A DNA stretch of 64,000 bases from CAVYUC01 sp963816685. Its GTDB lineage: Bacteria > Bacteroidota > Bacteroidia > Bacteroidales > Prolixibacteraceae. Below the pieces are notes generated by a model. It was not told the DNA's origin. It saw only the letters and a program-made list of their open reading frames with translations, and did not search any database. Location: NCBI GenBank assembly GCA_963816685.1, contig CAWFMB010000003.1:186001-250000 (forward strand), read 5' to 3'. Both the position numbers and the translations under genes were made by a program. This document shows, in pieces, positions 36,572 through 44,822 of this stretch (positions are counted from its first letter, which is position 1; the number at the start of each line of letters is the position of its first letter).

Positions 36572-37947
36572 AATCTTTTGCAATCATAATTGTTTTTTTA
36601 ATTGCGTTTCTCCCGAATGGTACAACACAGGAAGATGCGGTAAATTTTCATTGGGGTAATGCTTTTTACTTCAATCTGGATATTGGTGAAAGTATTTCGT
36701 TTGAAGGAAAGGAGGTAAAACTCCTTCAGCTTAAAAATCATTACAACCAGCTAAAAATAGGAGGTGATACACTGTGGTTAAAAGTCAGTCGCAGAACACT
36801 ACCAAAAATTTCAAACGGAATACAGGTTTTTGTTGCCGATAACAGAAATGTAAAGGATTTAACTTCCGATAATAAAAATCACAGTTTGCTAAAAAAAGAC
36901 GCACTTATTTGTCTTTCCGATTTCAGAAAGCAGTTACTGGATCCCGGTCAATTTGTTTTTCCGGTAAGTTTTAATGATGGTTACCAGTGGAATACTGAGG
37001 AAGACAGCCACATGTTTTCATACCTTGGGCTGGCTGAATGGAAAGAAAAAGGTTACTACCGTTCGCACGAAGGAATTGATTTTGATATGCATAATGCCCG
37101 CGGCCTTGAAAAACACTGGTTGGTTGCCATTGAAAAAAGTACTGTGATTTGGATTGAAGACAAAGGTTTGGACGAAGCAGGGAAAGAAGCGTGCGTTTTG
37201 CTTGAAAGTGATTCGCAGCCGGGGATTTATTACGTTTATAAACACCTGTACAACAAAAATGTGATTGTCCGTAAAGGTCAAAAACTTGTGCGTGGGGAAC
37301 AGATCGGAACAATTTGGGGCGACGAGGTCTGGGGGCATCTGCATTTTGCAGTTGTTAAATCTGATTCGATACCAACTTATCAAAACCGATATTTCAATTT
37401 AATTAATGGATTCCCTCAACTTTATGAATTGTATTTCCCAACGAATTATAACTATTATAAAACATTTTCAAAAGGCAGGATTTATTTCGGAAAACTCCGT
37501 TCGCTGAATGGCAATCAGAAAAATGCAAATGCATTTGAAGATTACACAGGAAAAGGCTGGTTGCTGGGTGACTGGAATCCTGCTGATAAGGTAGAATGGG
37601 TTTTAAAAGGGAATGAAGGAAACGTAAGATTGAAAAAAGTTTTGTACGAAAACAGTAAAGCAGTAAGCAGGAATCCATTGAATTATTATGATTATGAAAT
37701 TCAGGTTCAACCGGGAATTTACCGTGTTCGCGCAAGAGTTGGCGATTTATTCTTACCCTCATGGCAGAAAATTGTTTTTGAAGGTTTAACCGCCGGAACT
37801 TATTCGTTAACTTCAGGCGAATTGAACTGGACATCAGAGAAAATTGTGAAAGTTGAAGATGGCAAACTTAGCATTCGCATTTATATTGATGAAGAAAACA
37901 TTAAAGTTGCCGGTTTAAGCGAAATTGTTTTTCAAAAGGCATATTGA
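36568..37947 (+). CDS. Exported M23-type (LytM-like) peptidase domain with C-terminal beta domain
   Basis: This 459-residue protein starts at TTG overlapping the previous stop (TTGA) and has a signal peptide (MKSFAIIIVFLIAFLP). The central domain keeps all zinc ligands of M23 endopeptidases: His167 and Asp171 (SHEGIDFD), His257 and His259 (WGHLHFA), with KGQKLVRGEQIGTIWG between. M23 enzymes cut peptide cross-links of peptidoglycan. Residues about 310-459 form a separate beta-rich region (YYDYEIQVQPGIYRVRARVGD) resembling a malectin-like or carbohydrate-binding module. Being last in a sulfatase operon is unusual for an M23 protein. A catalytically silent binding role is the alternative. Confidence 0.82.
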   Translation: MKSFAIIIVFLIAFLPNGTTQEDAVNFHWGNAFYFNLDIGESISFEGKEVKLLQLKNHYNQLKIGGDTLWLKVSRRTLPKISNGIQVFVADNRNVKDLTSDNKNHSLLKKDALICLSDFRKQLLDPGQFVFPVSFNDGYQWNTEEDSHMFSYLGLAEWKEKGYYRSHEGIDFDMHNARGLEKHWLVAIEKSTVIWIEDKGLDEAGKEACVLLESDSQPGIYYVYKHLYNKNVIVRKGQKLVRGEQIGTIWGDEVWGHLHFAVVKSDSIPTYQNRYFNLINGFPQLYELYFPTNYNYYKTFSKGRIYFGKLRSLNGNQKNANAFEDYTGKGWLLGDWNPADKVEWVLKGNEGNVRLKKVLYENSKAVSRNPLNYYDYEIQVQPGIYRVRARVGDLFLPSWQKIVFEGLTAGTYSLTSGELNWTSEKIVKVEDGKLSIRIYIDEENIKVAGLSEIVFQKAY

Positions 37948-37950
37948 AAA

Positions 37951-39798
37951 TTATTCAAATTCAAGTGGCCTTGGCCCGGTTGGTTCAAAACTGTAAAAAT
38001 CTTTTTTCTGCTGTTCGTCTAAAATAAAACCGACCAGACCCATATCCTGAGGGTGAAACGGATAAAATGCAAGACGAAGCTGAAAGGTTTTAAAAACAAG
38101 GTTTTCATTATGTAATCGCAGTCCCAGGCCTATTCCACTGTAATAATTCTGGGTGAAAATAAGCTGTTTGTTTGAACCAATAACACCAATATCGGCAAAA
38201 CCATAAACAGCCATATTGAATTTGTAAAATTCTCTCCGCAAAAACAGAACATATTCCAAATCAAGACTTAACCTTTGTTTTCCGGTTGCCTCCCTGCTCG
38301 AAAATCCACGGATATGTTCATCGCGTCGTAAAGTAAGGTTTTCAATGTTGAAACGGTTGATTCCTATCAGATAGTTCGTCCGTGCAAAAAAGCGGAATCG
38401 TTTTCGTCCTGCATTTACCATTTTTGAAATATAATTCATGCTTCCCAAAATCTGACCCTGTTCATAATTCAATCCGCGAAAGTAGCCTCCAATTCCTCCT
38501 GCCAGATACATGTATCCGTTTCTTTCATTCAACAAATTGCCATTCGATAAATACACATGCATATAATGTCGATTTCCAAATTCATTGGCATCGAAACCAT
38601 AAACAATTTCATTTTTAAAACCTTTTGGAATATCTTCAGTAACCCCGTAACTATACACTAACTGGTCCTGAATAAACTTTCGCTGGGTAAATGTAATTCC
38701 GGCAAGATAAAAAGTACTGTTTGAAAAATATTGATTGTCCTGCGGAGCAGGAATCGGCCGCTGAAAATATGTGCGGTTTATAAAACCTAACGAAAAAACC
38801 ATTTGCATATTTTGATAATGCATCGGACTTATTGGAAAACTACGGCCTGCCCAGGCACTAAAATAGGATACATTAAGGGGAATTGCTGTTTTTATTGGAT
38901 CATCCTCAAATATCCGGTCAGTCCGAAACATACGCAAAGCCGATGCTCCATACCCCCATTTTACCGAAGGTGTAAAGAAAGGTTTATCGAGAATAAATGA
39001 AAAGCCTTCCTTTTGATAGGTATTTACATAACCTGCTGAAATATCAATAAATTTACCTCTTATATTACTAATTTTATAAAATGTTTCGAGACCGGTATAT
39101 GGTTGTTGGTGGAGGTGGCCTACAAAACCAACAGAAACTTCATGTCCCACACCAAAAATATTTTGATTATAAACTTCAACTGCAGCTGAACTACCGCCAT
39201 TAACTGCGCCTGAAACTCCCAGGGAGAAACGGTCTTTTGTAATGACATGAACAGTGACAAGTCCGGTGTAAATTGAATCCTGTTCCAGAATGAACCGCAC
39301 ATCTTTTATGTATGGCAGCGATCGGATAATACGTTCATTTTCGTATAACAATTCAGGATCTAAAAAATCACCGACATTAAACAGTAACATTTTTTTGATC
39401 GTACTTAAATTTGATTTGGTGTGTATTGCATTTGCAGTCCGCTCGAGCCAGCTTTTTGCCTTTCTGGTTGTATCTGTTATGGTTGGTCCAAATACATCAA
39501 GGGATTTTATGTCGATATCCGCAATTATTTTGCCTTCCAGTTTGCTGTAATAATCTATTGCAACAGCTTTTTGATCGATTTTTGGTTTCGGTTCTGAAAT
39601 CAGGAAATCGTAAATTAATTTGGTAACCTTATGCTGATTCGCTTTATACTCGAGACTATCGTAAAACTGGTTGGATTTTTCTTTTGGATTTTCTGTTTTG
39701 ATTGTATCCTGCTTATTTTGCTGTGCCATGCTTTGACGGCACATAAAAATCAAAATAAAACAAGAAATAATCAGTATTATTCTGAATTTCTTCCCCAT
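37951..39798 (-). CDS. BamA/TamA (Omp85) family outer-membrane protein
   Basis: This protein has 615 residues from the ATG at 39798, which begins MGKKFRIILIISCF and gives a normal signal peptide; ATGs at 39840 and 39813 would make the leader longer. After a charged linker comes a POTRA-like part (ADIDIKSLDVFGP, then LFNVGDFLDPELLYENERIIRSLPYIKDVRF). The Omp85 barrel includes GVGHEVSVGF and EHIRGFSS. Such proteins insert or move proteins or lipids across the outer membrane. It is convergent with the M23 gene with three bases between stops. Confidence 0.83.
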   Translation of the reverse strand: MGKKFRIILIISCFILIFMCRQSMAQQNKQDTIKTENPKEKSNQFYDSLEYKANQHKVTKLIYDFLISEPKPKIDQKAVAIDYYSKLEGKIIADIDIKSLDVFGPTITDTTRKAKSWLERTANAIHTKSNLSTIKKMLLFNVGDFLDPELLYENERIIRSLPYIKDVRFILEQDSIYTGLVTVHVITKDRFSLGVSGAVNGGSSAAVEVYNQNIFGVGHEVSVGFVGHLHQQPYTGLETFYKISNIRGKFIDISAGYVNTYQKEGFSFILDKPFFTPSVKWGYGASALRMFRTDRIFEDDPIKTAIPLNVSYFSAWAGRSFPISPMHYQNMQMVFSLGFINRTYFQRPIPAPQDNQYFSNSTFYLAGITFTQRKFIQDQLVYSYGVTEDIPKGFKNEIVYGFDANEFGNRHYMHVYLSNGNLLNERNGYMYLAGGIGGYFRGLNYEQGQILGSMNYISKMVNAGRKRFRFFARTNYLIGINRFNIENLTLRRDEHIRGFSSREATGKQRLSLDLEYVLFLRREFYKFNMAVYGFADIGVIGSNKQLIFTQNYYSGIGLGLRLHNENLVFKTFQLRLAFYPFHPQDMGLVGFILDEQQKKDFYSFEPTGPRPLEFE

Positions 39799-40007
39799 AT
39801 TCACCTTCTGCATTTTTCTGAAAATAATCTTTCTGCCCATTCATTGGGAATTATTTCTGAAAAATAGTCAATTTAGATATTGAAGATTGAATAATAACAT
39901 GTTAAATTAAGTTAAAGGACAATATAAAATATTGATACTTGTTTTATTGCCGGTAGTATTAATTTTAGAGGAAACAAAGTTTGAATTAAGATTAAACGTT
40001 AATTTTA

Positions 40008-40015
40008 TACTTTTG
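40008..40015 (+). promoter_or_regulatory. -7 box immediately upstream of the TonB-like gene
   Basis: TACTTTTG fits TAnnTTTG and ends four bases before the GTG start at 40020, which would make the message leaderless. The nearest TTG (39981-39983) is 24 bases away, so the -33 spacing is not ideal. Confidence 0.45.
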
Positions 40016-40019
40016 CGGG

Positions 40020-40757
40020 GTGAGTAAACTGGGCGAAATATACAGGAAAAATATCTATGGTGTAATTGGTACGCTTGTGTTTCATATCCTACTGGTTTCA
40101 TTGTTTATACTGGCAGAAATGAATATGAAAGGCAATGTAAAGGAACAGGAACTTGTGATTGAATTTCCGGATGTTTTACCTGCAATTGAAGAGGTGAAAG
40201 AAGAACCACAGCAGGAAGAAGAAATTCAAACGGATAATCAACAACAGGCAACTCCATCTCAGAATCAACGTTCGAATTATGCCTCAAACCGGTTAGCCAC
40301 AGAAAAAAATGATTTCTTCGATAAAGAGTATATGAAGGAAGTGGAGGCAGCTCAAAAACTGGTTTCTGATGTAAACAAGCAACTTTCGAAAGAAAAAGTG
40401 GATTTGGACGATATTAAAATGCCGGTTGAAACAACCGAAGGAATGGATCCTGATTCAATTAAAAGCAAAATTTATACAGGTGAAAGCAATATTGTTTATT
40501 ACCTCGAAAACCGTTATCATTTAAGTTTACCAATTCCTGTTTACCTGTCGCAGAGAGGTGGAAAAATTGTTGTAGATATTGTTGTAAACCGCAATGGAAA
40601 AGTAATTTCAGCGGAACCCCGATCGAATTCTTCAATTAAAGATGAGCAAATGTATCTGTATGCAAAAGCAGCAGCTTCGAGAACTGTTTTTAATACTGAT
40701 ACTTCGGCGCCGGAGCAGCAAAAAGGAACCATACATTACACATTTATTGCCCAATAA
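40020..40757 (+). CDS. TonB-like energy transducer protein
   Basis: This 245-residue protein has a GTG start. A single membrane helix lies at about 14-32 (VIGTLVFHILLVSLFILAE). An acidic, Pro/Gln-rich linker follows (EEVKEEPQQEEEIQTDNQQQ), and the C-terminal domain (about 165-245) holds YLSQRGGKIVVDIVVNRNGKVISAEP, the TonB_C-type core. It resembles TonB partners of ExbBD but lacks the usual YP motif and is not next to exbBD. It would energise outer-membrane receptors or act in a TolA-like way. It is divergent from the Omp85 gene and followed by a gene-free stretch. Confidence 0.75.
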   Translation: MSKLGEIYRKNIYGVIGTLVFHILLVSLFILAEMNMKGNVKEQELVIEFPDVLPAIEEVKEEPQQEEEIQTDNQQQATPSQNQRSNYASNRLATEKNDFFDKEYMKEVEAAQKLVSDVNKQLSKEKVDLDDIKMPVETTEGMDPDSIKSKIYTGESNIVYYLENRYHLSLPIPVYLSQRGGKIVVDIVVNRNGKVISAEPRSNSSIKDEQMYLYAKAAASRTVFNTDTSAPEQQKGTIHYTFIAQ

Positions 40758-40805
40758 TTTGTTGTTAATTAAATATCATCTTTAACATGATTTAACACAA
40801 TTTTG

Positions 40806-40836
40806 TTGTGTCAATTGAAAACTGACTCTATCTTTG
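40806..40836 (+). promoter_or_regulatory. Consensus Bacteroidota promoter of a small RNA unit
   Basis: TTG at 40806-40808, a 20-base spacer and TATCTTTG at 40829-40836 fit the -33/-7 consensus very well. A second TTG starts at 40803. No coding region follows for more than 1 kb on this strand. Confidence 0.75.
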
Positions 40837-40841
40837 TGGTA

Positions 40842-40927
40842 CGTTTATTTTCATAAGTTTAGGTTTAGTTAGGTTAGTTAGTTTAATGAGAAAAGGATGG
40901 GTTGCTGAACCCGTCCTTCTTCTTTTT
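40842..40927 (+). ncRNA. Candidate small RNA, about 85 nt
   Basis: It starts a few bases after the TATCTTTG box and ends at the T run of the hairpin at 40893-40918. The 5' half is a single-stranded-looking AT/G stretch with repeated TTAG units (TTTAGGTTTAGTTAGGTTAG), and the 3' half is the terminator hairpin. There is no start codon with a meaningful frame. Its shape, a free 5' region with repeats plus terminator stem, is that of a trans-acting sRNA, but no family is recognised. Confidence 0.6.
40893..40927 (+). terminator. Intrinsic terminator of the candidate small RNA
   Basis: AAGGATGGGTT and AACCCGTCCTT form an 11-base stem (one T/G wobble) around GCTG, followed by a CTTCTTTTTT tail. Confidence 0.85.
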
Positions 40928-41556
40928 TATACCCCCTCGAAAGCACATCATTTTATAATCACTTTAAAAATCAATTGGGAAAAGATAAAACGGATAAAAT
41001 ACGGGATAATTTACTGTTTTTGGTTGTATGCAGGGAATACCCCTAATAAGCACATTCATAATTAAATTGAAGAGAAAGAACATTGAGCCGGCATGTAGTT
41101 ATGACTTGCCAAAAGAAAGGTTCTGAAGCGTTTTTTCCGCTAACCGGACTAAACCAGCACTACACTATCAATATATCATCACTATACCTCCGATATTAAA
41201 TCGCGAACCAACCCCGTCCAGGGTATATGGAAGGTATGGTGAAAACCTGTATAAAACTGCTTTGGAAGAAAGTACAAATCCTACTGTTAAACCAGCATTA
41301 CCTCTTATCATTTAATGCCACTTCTGCACTGTTATTTATACAAATAAACAGGTAATTTCTTTGACAAGTCCATTAAGAGCTGCTTTAAGAGGAGTTTGTG
41401 ATATTCTGTTTTTTTGTGCGGAGAAATGAAGATTGAGGTATAAAATATTTTTACTCCACCGGAAAATTAAAGTGATCTATTAATTCTCAGGATTTTTTTT
41501 GTAATTCATCTTATAGAATTTCAATTTGAATTTGAACCAGCAGAATTGCAACAGGC
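40928..41556. other. 629-bp stretch without a recognisable gene
   Basis: No frame of useful length is seen on either strand. Two related short motifs, AAACCAGCACTACACTATC near 41153 and AAACCAGCATTACCTCTTATC near 41287, are the only internal similarity I noticed. Short minus-strand frames of under 50 codons are present but have no family features. Confidence 0.5.
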
Positions 41557-41601
41557 ATAAAAACACAAATGGGAACCATTCTTTTACAATTGGTTCCCAT
41601 T
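41557..41601 (-). terminator. Terminator-like hairpin ending the minus-strand RNA candidate
   Basis: AATGGGAACCA at 41568-41578 and TGGTTCCCATT at 41591-41601 pair perfectly over 11 bases. On the minus strand the stem is followed by TTGTGTTTTT. Confidence 0.6.
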
Positions 41602-42094
41602 CACTTGAGGTAACCGGAGTTGCCTCCAGTGCCAGGTTATGGTTATTGCAGCCGGCATATTTTCAATTCCGAAGAATTGAGAAGTAGCCCTTTACCATCC
41701 TGTTTAGCTTTCTACGGCTAAATATTTTGGTATTCCGTTCGGCATTCTGGCTGACCTTCACGGATAAAGTGTCTTTAGTTTTTGATTACCGCTTCCTTTC
41801 GGAATTGCGATTCAAAAATCAGCATTCAAAGTTTTACCTGTAAAAGCTGAGCAGTATGGCGGCCGGGATCGAAATCCCTGTACCTTCTGCCTGTTGACTC
41901 AATCGGTAAAGAACGTTTTGCATTCTTTGGTGATTGATTGAACCCGATTTCCAGATTATCCGGTTCAAACTCCGGTTCCTTTAATGTGCCATCCCGAAGG
42001 GTGGGTTGAAAGGTTTTGGTTTCAGCTAAGAAACTTTTGCCGTTTCCACATTTCAGGAACTGCTTTTTATCGTTCACCTGATGAATCAAATGTA
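41557..42094 (-). ncRNA. Candidate large structured RNA (about 540 nt)
   Basis: Read on the minus strand, this stretch has several hairpins closed by stable tetraloops. These are GGGAT(TTCG)ATCCC at 41865-41878, TTCC(GAAA)GGAA at 41793-41804, TCAATTC(TTCG)GAATTGA at 41663-41680 and ACTGGAG(GCAA)CTCCGGT at 41613-41630, with a plain stem TTTAGC/GCTAAA at 41703-41722. UUCG and GNRA loops occur in this orientation only. It ends in an 11-base terminator-like hairpin, and a CTG-N19-TACTTTTA element at 42129-42100 could be a promoter. RNase P, tmRNA and SRP RNA signatures were not found. The 5' half overlaps a 90-codon frame, so decayed coding DNA is the alternative. Confidence 0.4.
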
Positions 42095-42098
42095 ACAC
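41826..42098 (-). CDS. Doubtful 90-codon frame inside the RNA candidate
   Basis: This is a GTG-started frame of 90 codons, polar and proline/arginine rich (GRRYRDFDPGRHTAQ), with no known domain, signal or membrane segment. It is 90 bp downstream of nspC on the same strand. Its codons contain the TTCG hairpin at 41865-41878. Frames after its stop also look protein-like but carry stops, so it could be a remnant of a gene. I list it with low confidence. Confidence 0.2.
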   Translation of the reverse strand: MLHLIHQVNDKKQFLKCGNGKSFLAETKTFQPTLRDGTLKEPEFEPDNLEIGFNQSPKNAKRSLPIESTGRRYRDFDPGRHTAQLLQVKL

Positions 42099-42188
42099 TT
42101 AAAAGTATAAATACCTAAAATTTCTGCAGGTTATAATTAACTATCAATTAACCTGAGTTATTAACAATTGTTGAAAAGATGAGTCATT

Positions 42189-43325
42189 CTATGAAAGCCT
42201 GTTTTTAAAATCTTCATATGAGAATTCACGGATAATTCTTAATTCATTCTTTTCGGTATGAATTGCAATTGCAGGATGATTTACTCCGTTGAACATGGTG
42301 GTTTTTACCATCGTATAATGAATCATATCCTGAAATATAATTGTATCACCGATGTTGAGTTCGTGGCCAAAATCGTATACTTCCATAAAATCGCCTGCCA
42401 AACAACTCACTCCGCCAAGCCGGTACAAGTGAAGGCTGTTTTCGTTTGGTTCAGAAGCGCCTGTTATTTTGGGACGATAAGGCATTTCAAGTGTGTCGGG
42501 CATATGAGCGGTAAAAGACACATTTAATATCGCCGTCTTTATGCCACAATGTTCTACAATATCTTCAACCTTCGATACCAAAATACCGGTTTCCCAAGCA
42601 ATGGCGCTTCCTGGTTCAAGTATCACTTTCACGTTGTATTTCTCCCTGAACGATTTTAACAGCTGAATCAAATGTTGATGATCGTATCCTTTTCGTGTGA
42701 TTAAATGACCTCCTCCCATGTTTACCCATTTTACCTGGTAAAGGTATTTCTCATATTTCGTTTCCACGTTTTTTAAAACTTTTTCCAAACTGTAGGAATC
42801 CGATTCGCATAACACATGAAAATGAATCCCTTCGATTCCTTCAGGTAGTTTTTCCGGAAATTCATTACTGCCAATTCCCAGTCGCGAGCCCGCAGCACTG
42901 GGGTTATACAAATCAACTTCCACATCTGAATATTCAGGATTTATTCTGATTCCGCAGGAAATTGGATGATCTGCTTTTTTTGTTTCTGCGTAAAATTTAT
43001 GAAACTGGTTAATGGAATTAAAAACAATATGGCTGCTGTAATGCATCAATTCATCAAATTCATTTTCAAAATATACCGGTGAATATACATGTGCCTTTGT
43101 TTTCATTTCTTCGAAACAGAGACGCGCTTCATTTAACGAACTGGCCGTAGCTCCTCTTAGATATTCACGTACTAGCGGAAAAACGCTCCACATGGCAAAA
43201 CCTTTAAATGCAAGAATGATTTCAATACCAGCTTCTTTTTGGATACTGTTAAGAAGTTCAAGATTTTTACGAAGCAGTTTTTCTTCTAAAATGAATACAG
43301 GTGAATGTACTTTTGAATAATCCAA
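42189..43325 (-). CDS. nspC: Carboxynorspermidine/carboxyspermidine decarboxylase
   Basis: This 378-residue fold-III PLP enzyme has PLP lysine Lys41 in ILAFKGFAMWS. HVLCESDSYSLEKVL and VNMGGGHLITRKGYD bind PLP phosphate, and ILEPGSAIAWETG plus CLAGDFMEVYDF (with Cys) complete the active site. It decarboxylates carboxyspermidine or carboxynorspermidine to spermidine or norspermidine, replacing the SAM-dependent route. It lies 49 bp downstream of the matching synthase gene on the same strand, the standard pairing. Cytoplasmic; length is typical of the family. Confidence 0.92.
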   Translation of the reverse strand: MDYSKVHSPVFILEEKLLRKNLELLNSIQKEAGIEIILAFKGFAMWSVFPLVREYLRGATASSLNEARLCFEEMKTKAHVYSPVYFENEFDELMHYSSHIVFNSINQFHKFYAETKKADHPISCGIRINPEYSDVEVDLYNPSAAGSRLGIGSNEFPEKLPEGIEGIHFHVLCESDSYSLEKVLKNVETKYEKYLYQVKWVNMGGGHLITRKGYDHQHLIQLLKSFREKYNVKVILEPGSAIAWETGILVSKVEDIVEHCGIKTAILNVSFTAHMPDTLEMPYRPKITGASEPNENSLHLYRLGGVSCLAGDFMEVYDFGHELNIGDTIIFQDMIHYTMVKTTMFNGVNHPAIAIHTEKNELRIIREFSYEDFKNRLS

Positions 43326-43374
43326 ATCAAATGGTTTTTATGAATTTCTGAAAATAACGATACGAAATAAAAAC

Positions 43375-44568
43375 TTAAACTTCCAGGTCAACATCAAAAA
43401 CTTCGTTCCACGGTAAACCGTGTTTTCCGATTTCTTCCATAAAAGGATCCGGATTGAATTCTTCAACATTAAAAACTCCAGTGCCGCTCCATTTGCCGGT
43501 GAGTACCATTTTTGCACCGAGCATGGCGGGTACTCCGGTAGTATATGATACGCCCTGTGTTCCGGTTTCCTCGTATGCCACCTGGTGACTTGCATTATTC
43601 CAAATATAGTAGGTTCTTTCTGTTCCGTCTTTTATTCCTTTTATGCGGCAACCAATTGATGTTTCGCCTGTATAATTCTTTCCCAAATCGCCGGGATCGG
43701 GAAGCACCGCTTTCAGAAATTCGAGTGGAATTACTTCAATCCCTTTGTATTTAACCGGATCAATACGCGACATGCCAATATTTTGAATAACCCGTAAATG
43801 AGTAAGGTATTCATCGCCAAAAGTCATCCAGAAGCGGGCACGTTTCAATGTAGGAAAATTTTTTACCAGCGACTCAAGCTCTTCATGAAAAATGACATAT
43901 GAATTTTTTGGCCCGATATTCGGATAATTAAGTGCTTTTTTAATTTCGTGTGGTTCTGTTTCCACCCATTTCCCATTTTCCCAGTATTTCCCTTTTTGAG
44001 TAATTTCGCGGATATTAATTTCAGGATTAAAATTAGTGGCAAAGGCTTTTCCATGATCCCCGGCATTGCAATCGACAATGTCCAGGTAATGAATTTCATC
44101 AAAATGATGTTTTGCTGCATAAGCTGTATAAATACTTGTTACTCCGGGGTCGAAACCACAGCCAAGTACCGCCATTATTCCTTTTTCTTTAAATCTGTCC
44201 TGATATGCCCACTGCCAGCTGTATTCGAATTTTGCTTCATCTTTTGGTTCATAATTGGCTGTATCCAAATAATGAACTCCGGTTTCCAGACAGGCATCCA
44301 TAATGGGTAAATCCTGGTACGGAAGTGCAACATTAATTACAAGTTCAGGATTAAAACCATTTATCAGTTTGACCACTTCAGAAACATTATCGGCATTTAC
44401 CTGGGCAGTTTTTATCCGGCCTTTGCCAACTTCCTTTGCAATGATTTCACATTTTTCGATTGTCCGGCTAGCCAGTAAAATTTCGGAAAAAACATCGGGA
44501 TTATCTGCACATTTACTTGCAACTACCCTGCCAACTCCGCCGGCACCTATTATTAGAACTTTACTCAT
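43375..44568 (-). CDS. Carboxynorspermidine/carboxyspermidine synthase (saccharopine-dehydrogenase-like)
   Basis: This protein has 397 residues from the ATG at 44568, where the NAD(P) loop VLIIGAGGVGRVVASKCA begins; the longer start at 44589 adds seven residues. NVALPYQDLPIMDACLETGVHYLDTA and GCGFDPGVTSIYTAYAA are characteristic of the carboxynorspermidine dehydrogenase branch of the LYS9-like family. It condenses aspartate semialdehyde with putrescine or diaminopropane using NADPH. Together with nspC it forms the aspartate-semialdehyde-dependent spermidine route common in Bacteroidota. It is divergent from the ureohydrolase gene. Confidence 0.92.
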   Translation of the reverse strand: MSKVLIIGAGGVGRVVASKCADNPDVFSEILLASRTIEKCEIIAKEVGKGRIKTAQVNADNVSEVVKLINGFNPELVINVALPYQDLPIMDACLETGVHYLDTANYEPKDEAKFEYSWQWAYQDRFKEKGIMAVLGCGFDPGVTSIYTAYAAKHHFDEIHYLDIVDCNAGDHGKAFATNFNPEINIREITQKGKYWENGKWVETEPHEIKKALNYPNIGPKNSYVIFHEELESLVKNFPTLKRARFWMTFGDEYLTHLRVIQNIGMSRIDPVKYKGIEVIPLEFLKAVLPDPGDLGKNYTGETSIGCRIKGIKDGTERTYYIWNNASHQVAYEETGTQGVSYTTGVPAMLGAKMVLTGKWSGTGVFNVEEFNPDPFMEEIGKHGLPWNEVFDVDLEV

Positions 44569-44822
44569 TTTTTTTATTTTATTTTTCAATAAACATTTAA
44601 AACTATTCTCTTTTATAATATATGATGGTAAATTCGTAATTCAAATTATTTGTTCACATTGTTAAGCAAAATAAGCATTTTTTAATGAAACGAGCATGTT
44701 CAGGCAAACATAAAAGTATGGGAATAAATTGCTTCGGACAATTTGCACCGATTTCATGGTCCGGATGTGCAATTGTTTCGATATTTTGTTGGTGTTCAAT
44801 CTGTTAACTTTAATTTTTTTAA

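Noticed and set aside
41790..41810. SRP-RNA-like CCGAAAGGAAGC segment on the minus strand
   Set aside because: The conserved asymmetric loop and AGCAGCC side of SRP RNA are missing, and the tetraloop is GAAA inside a short stem only.
41865..41878. T-arm-like GGGATTTCGATCCC that first suggested a tRNA or tmRNA
   Set aside because: The loop is a four-base UUCG hairpin, not a seven-base T loop. There is no acceptor stem, anticodon arm or CCA end around it.
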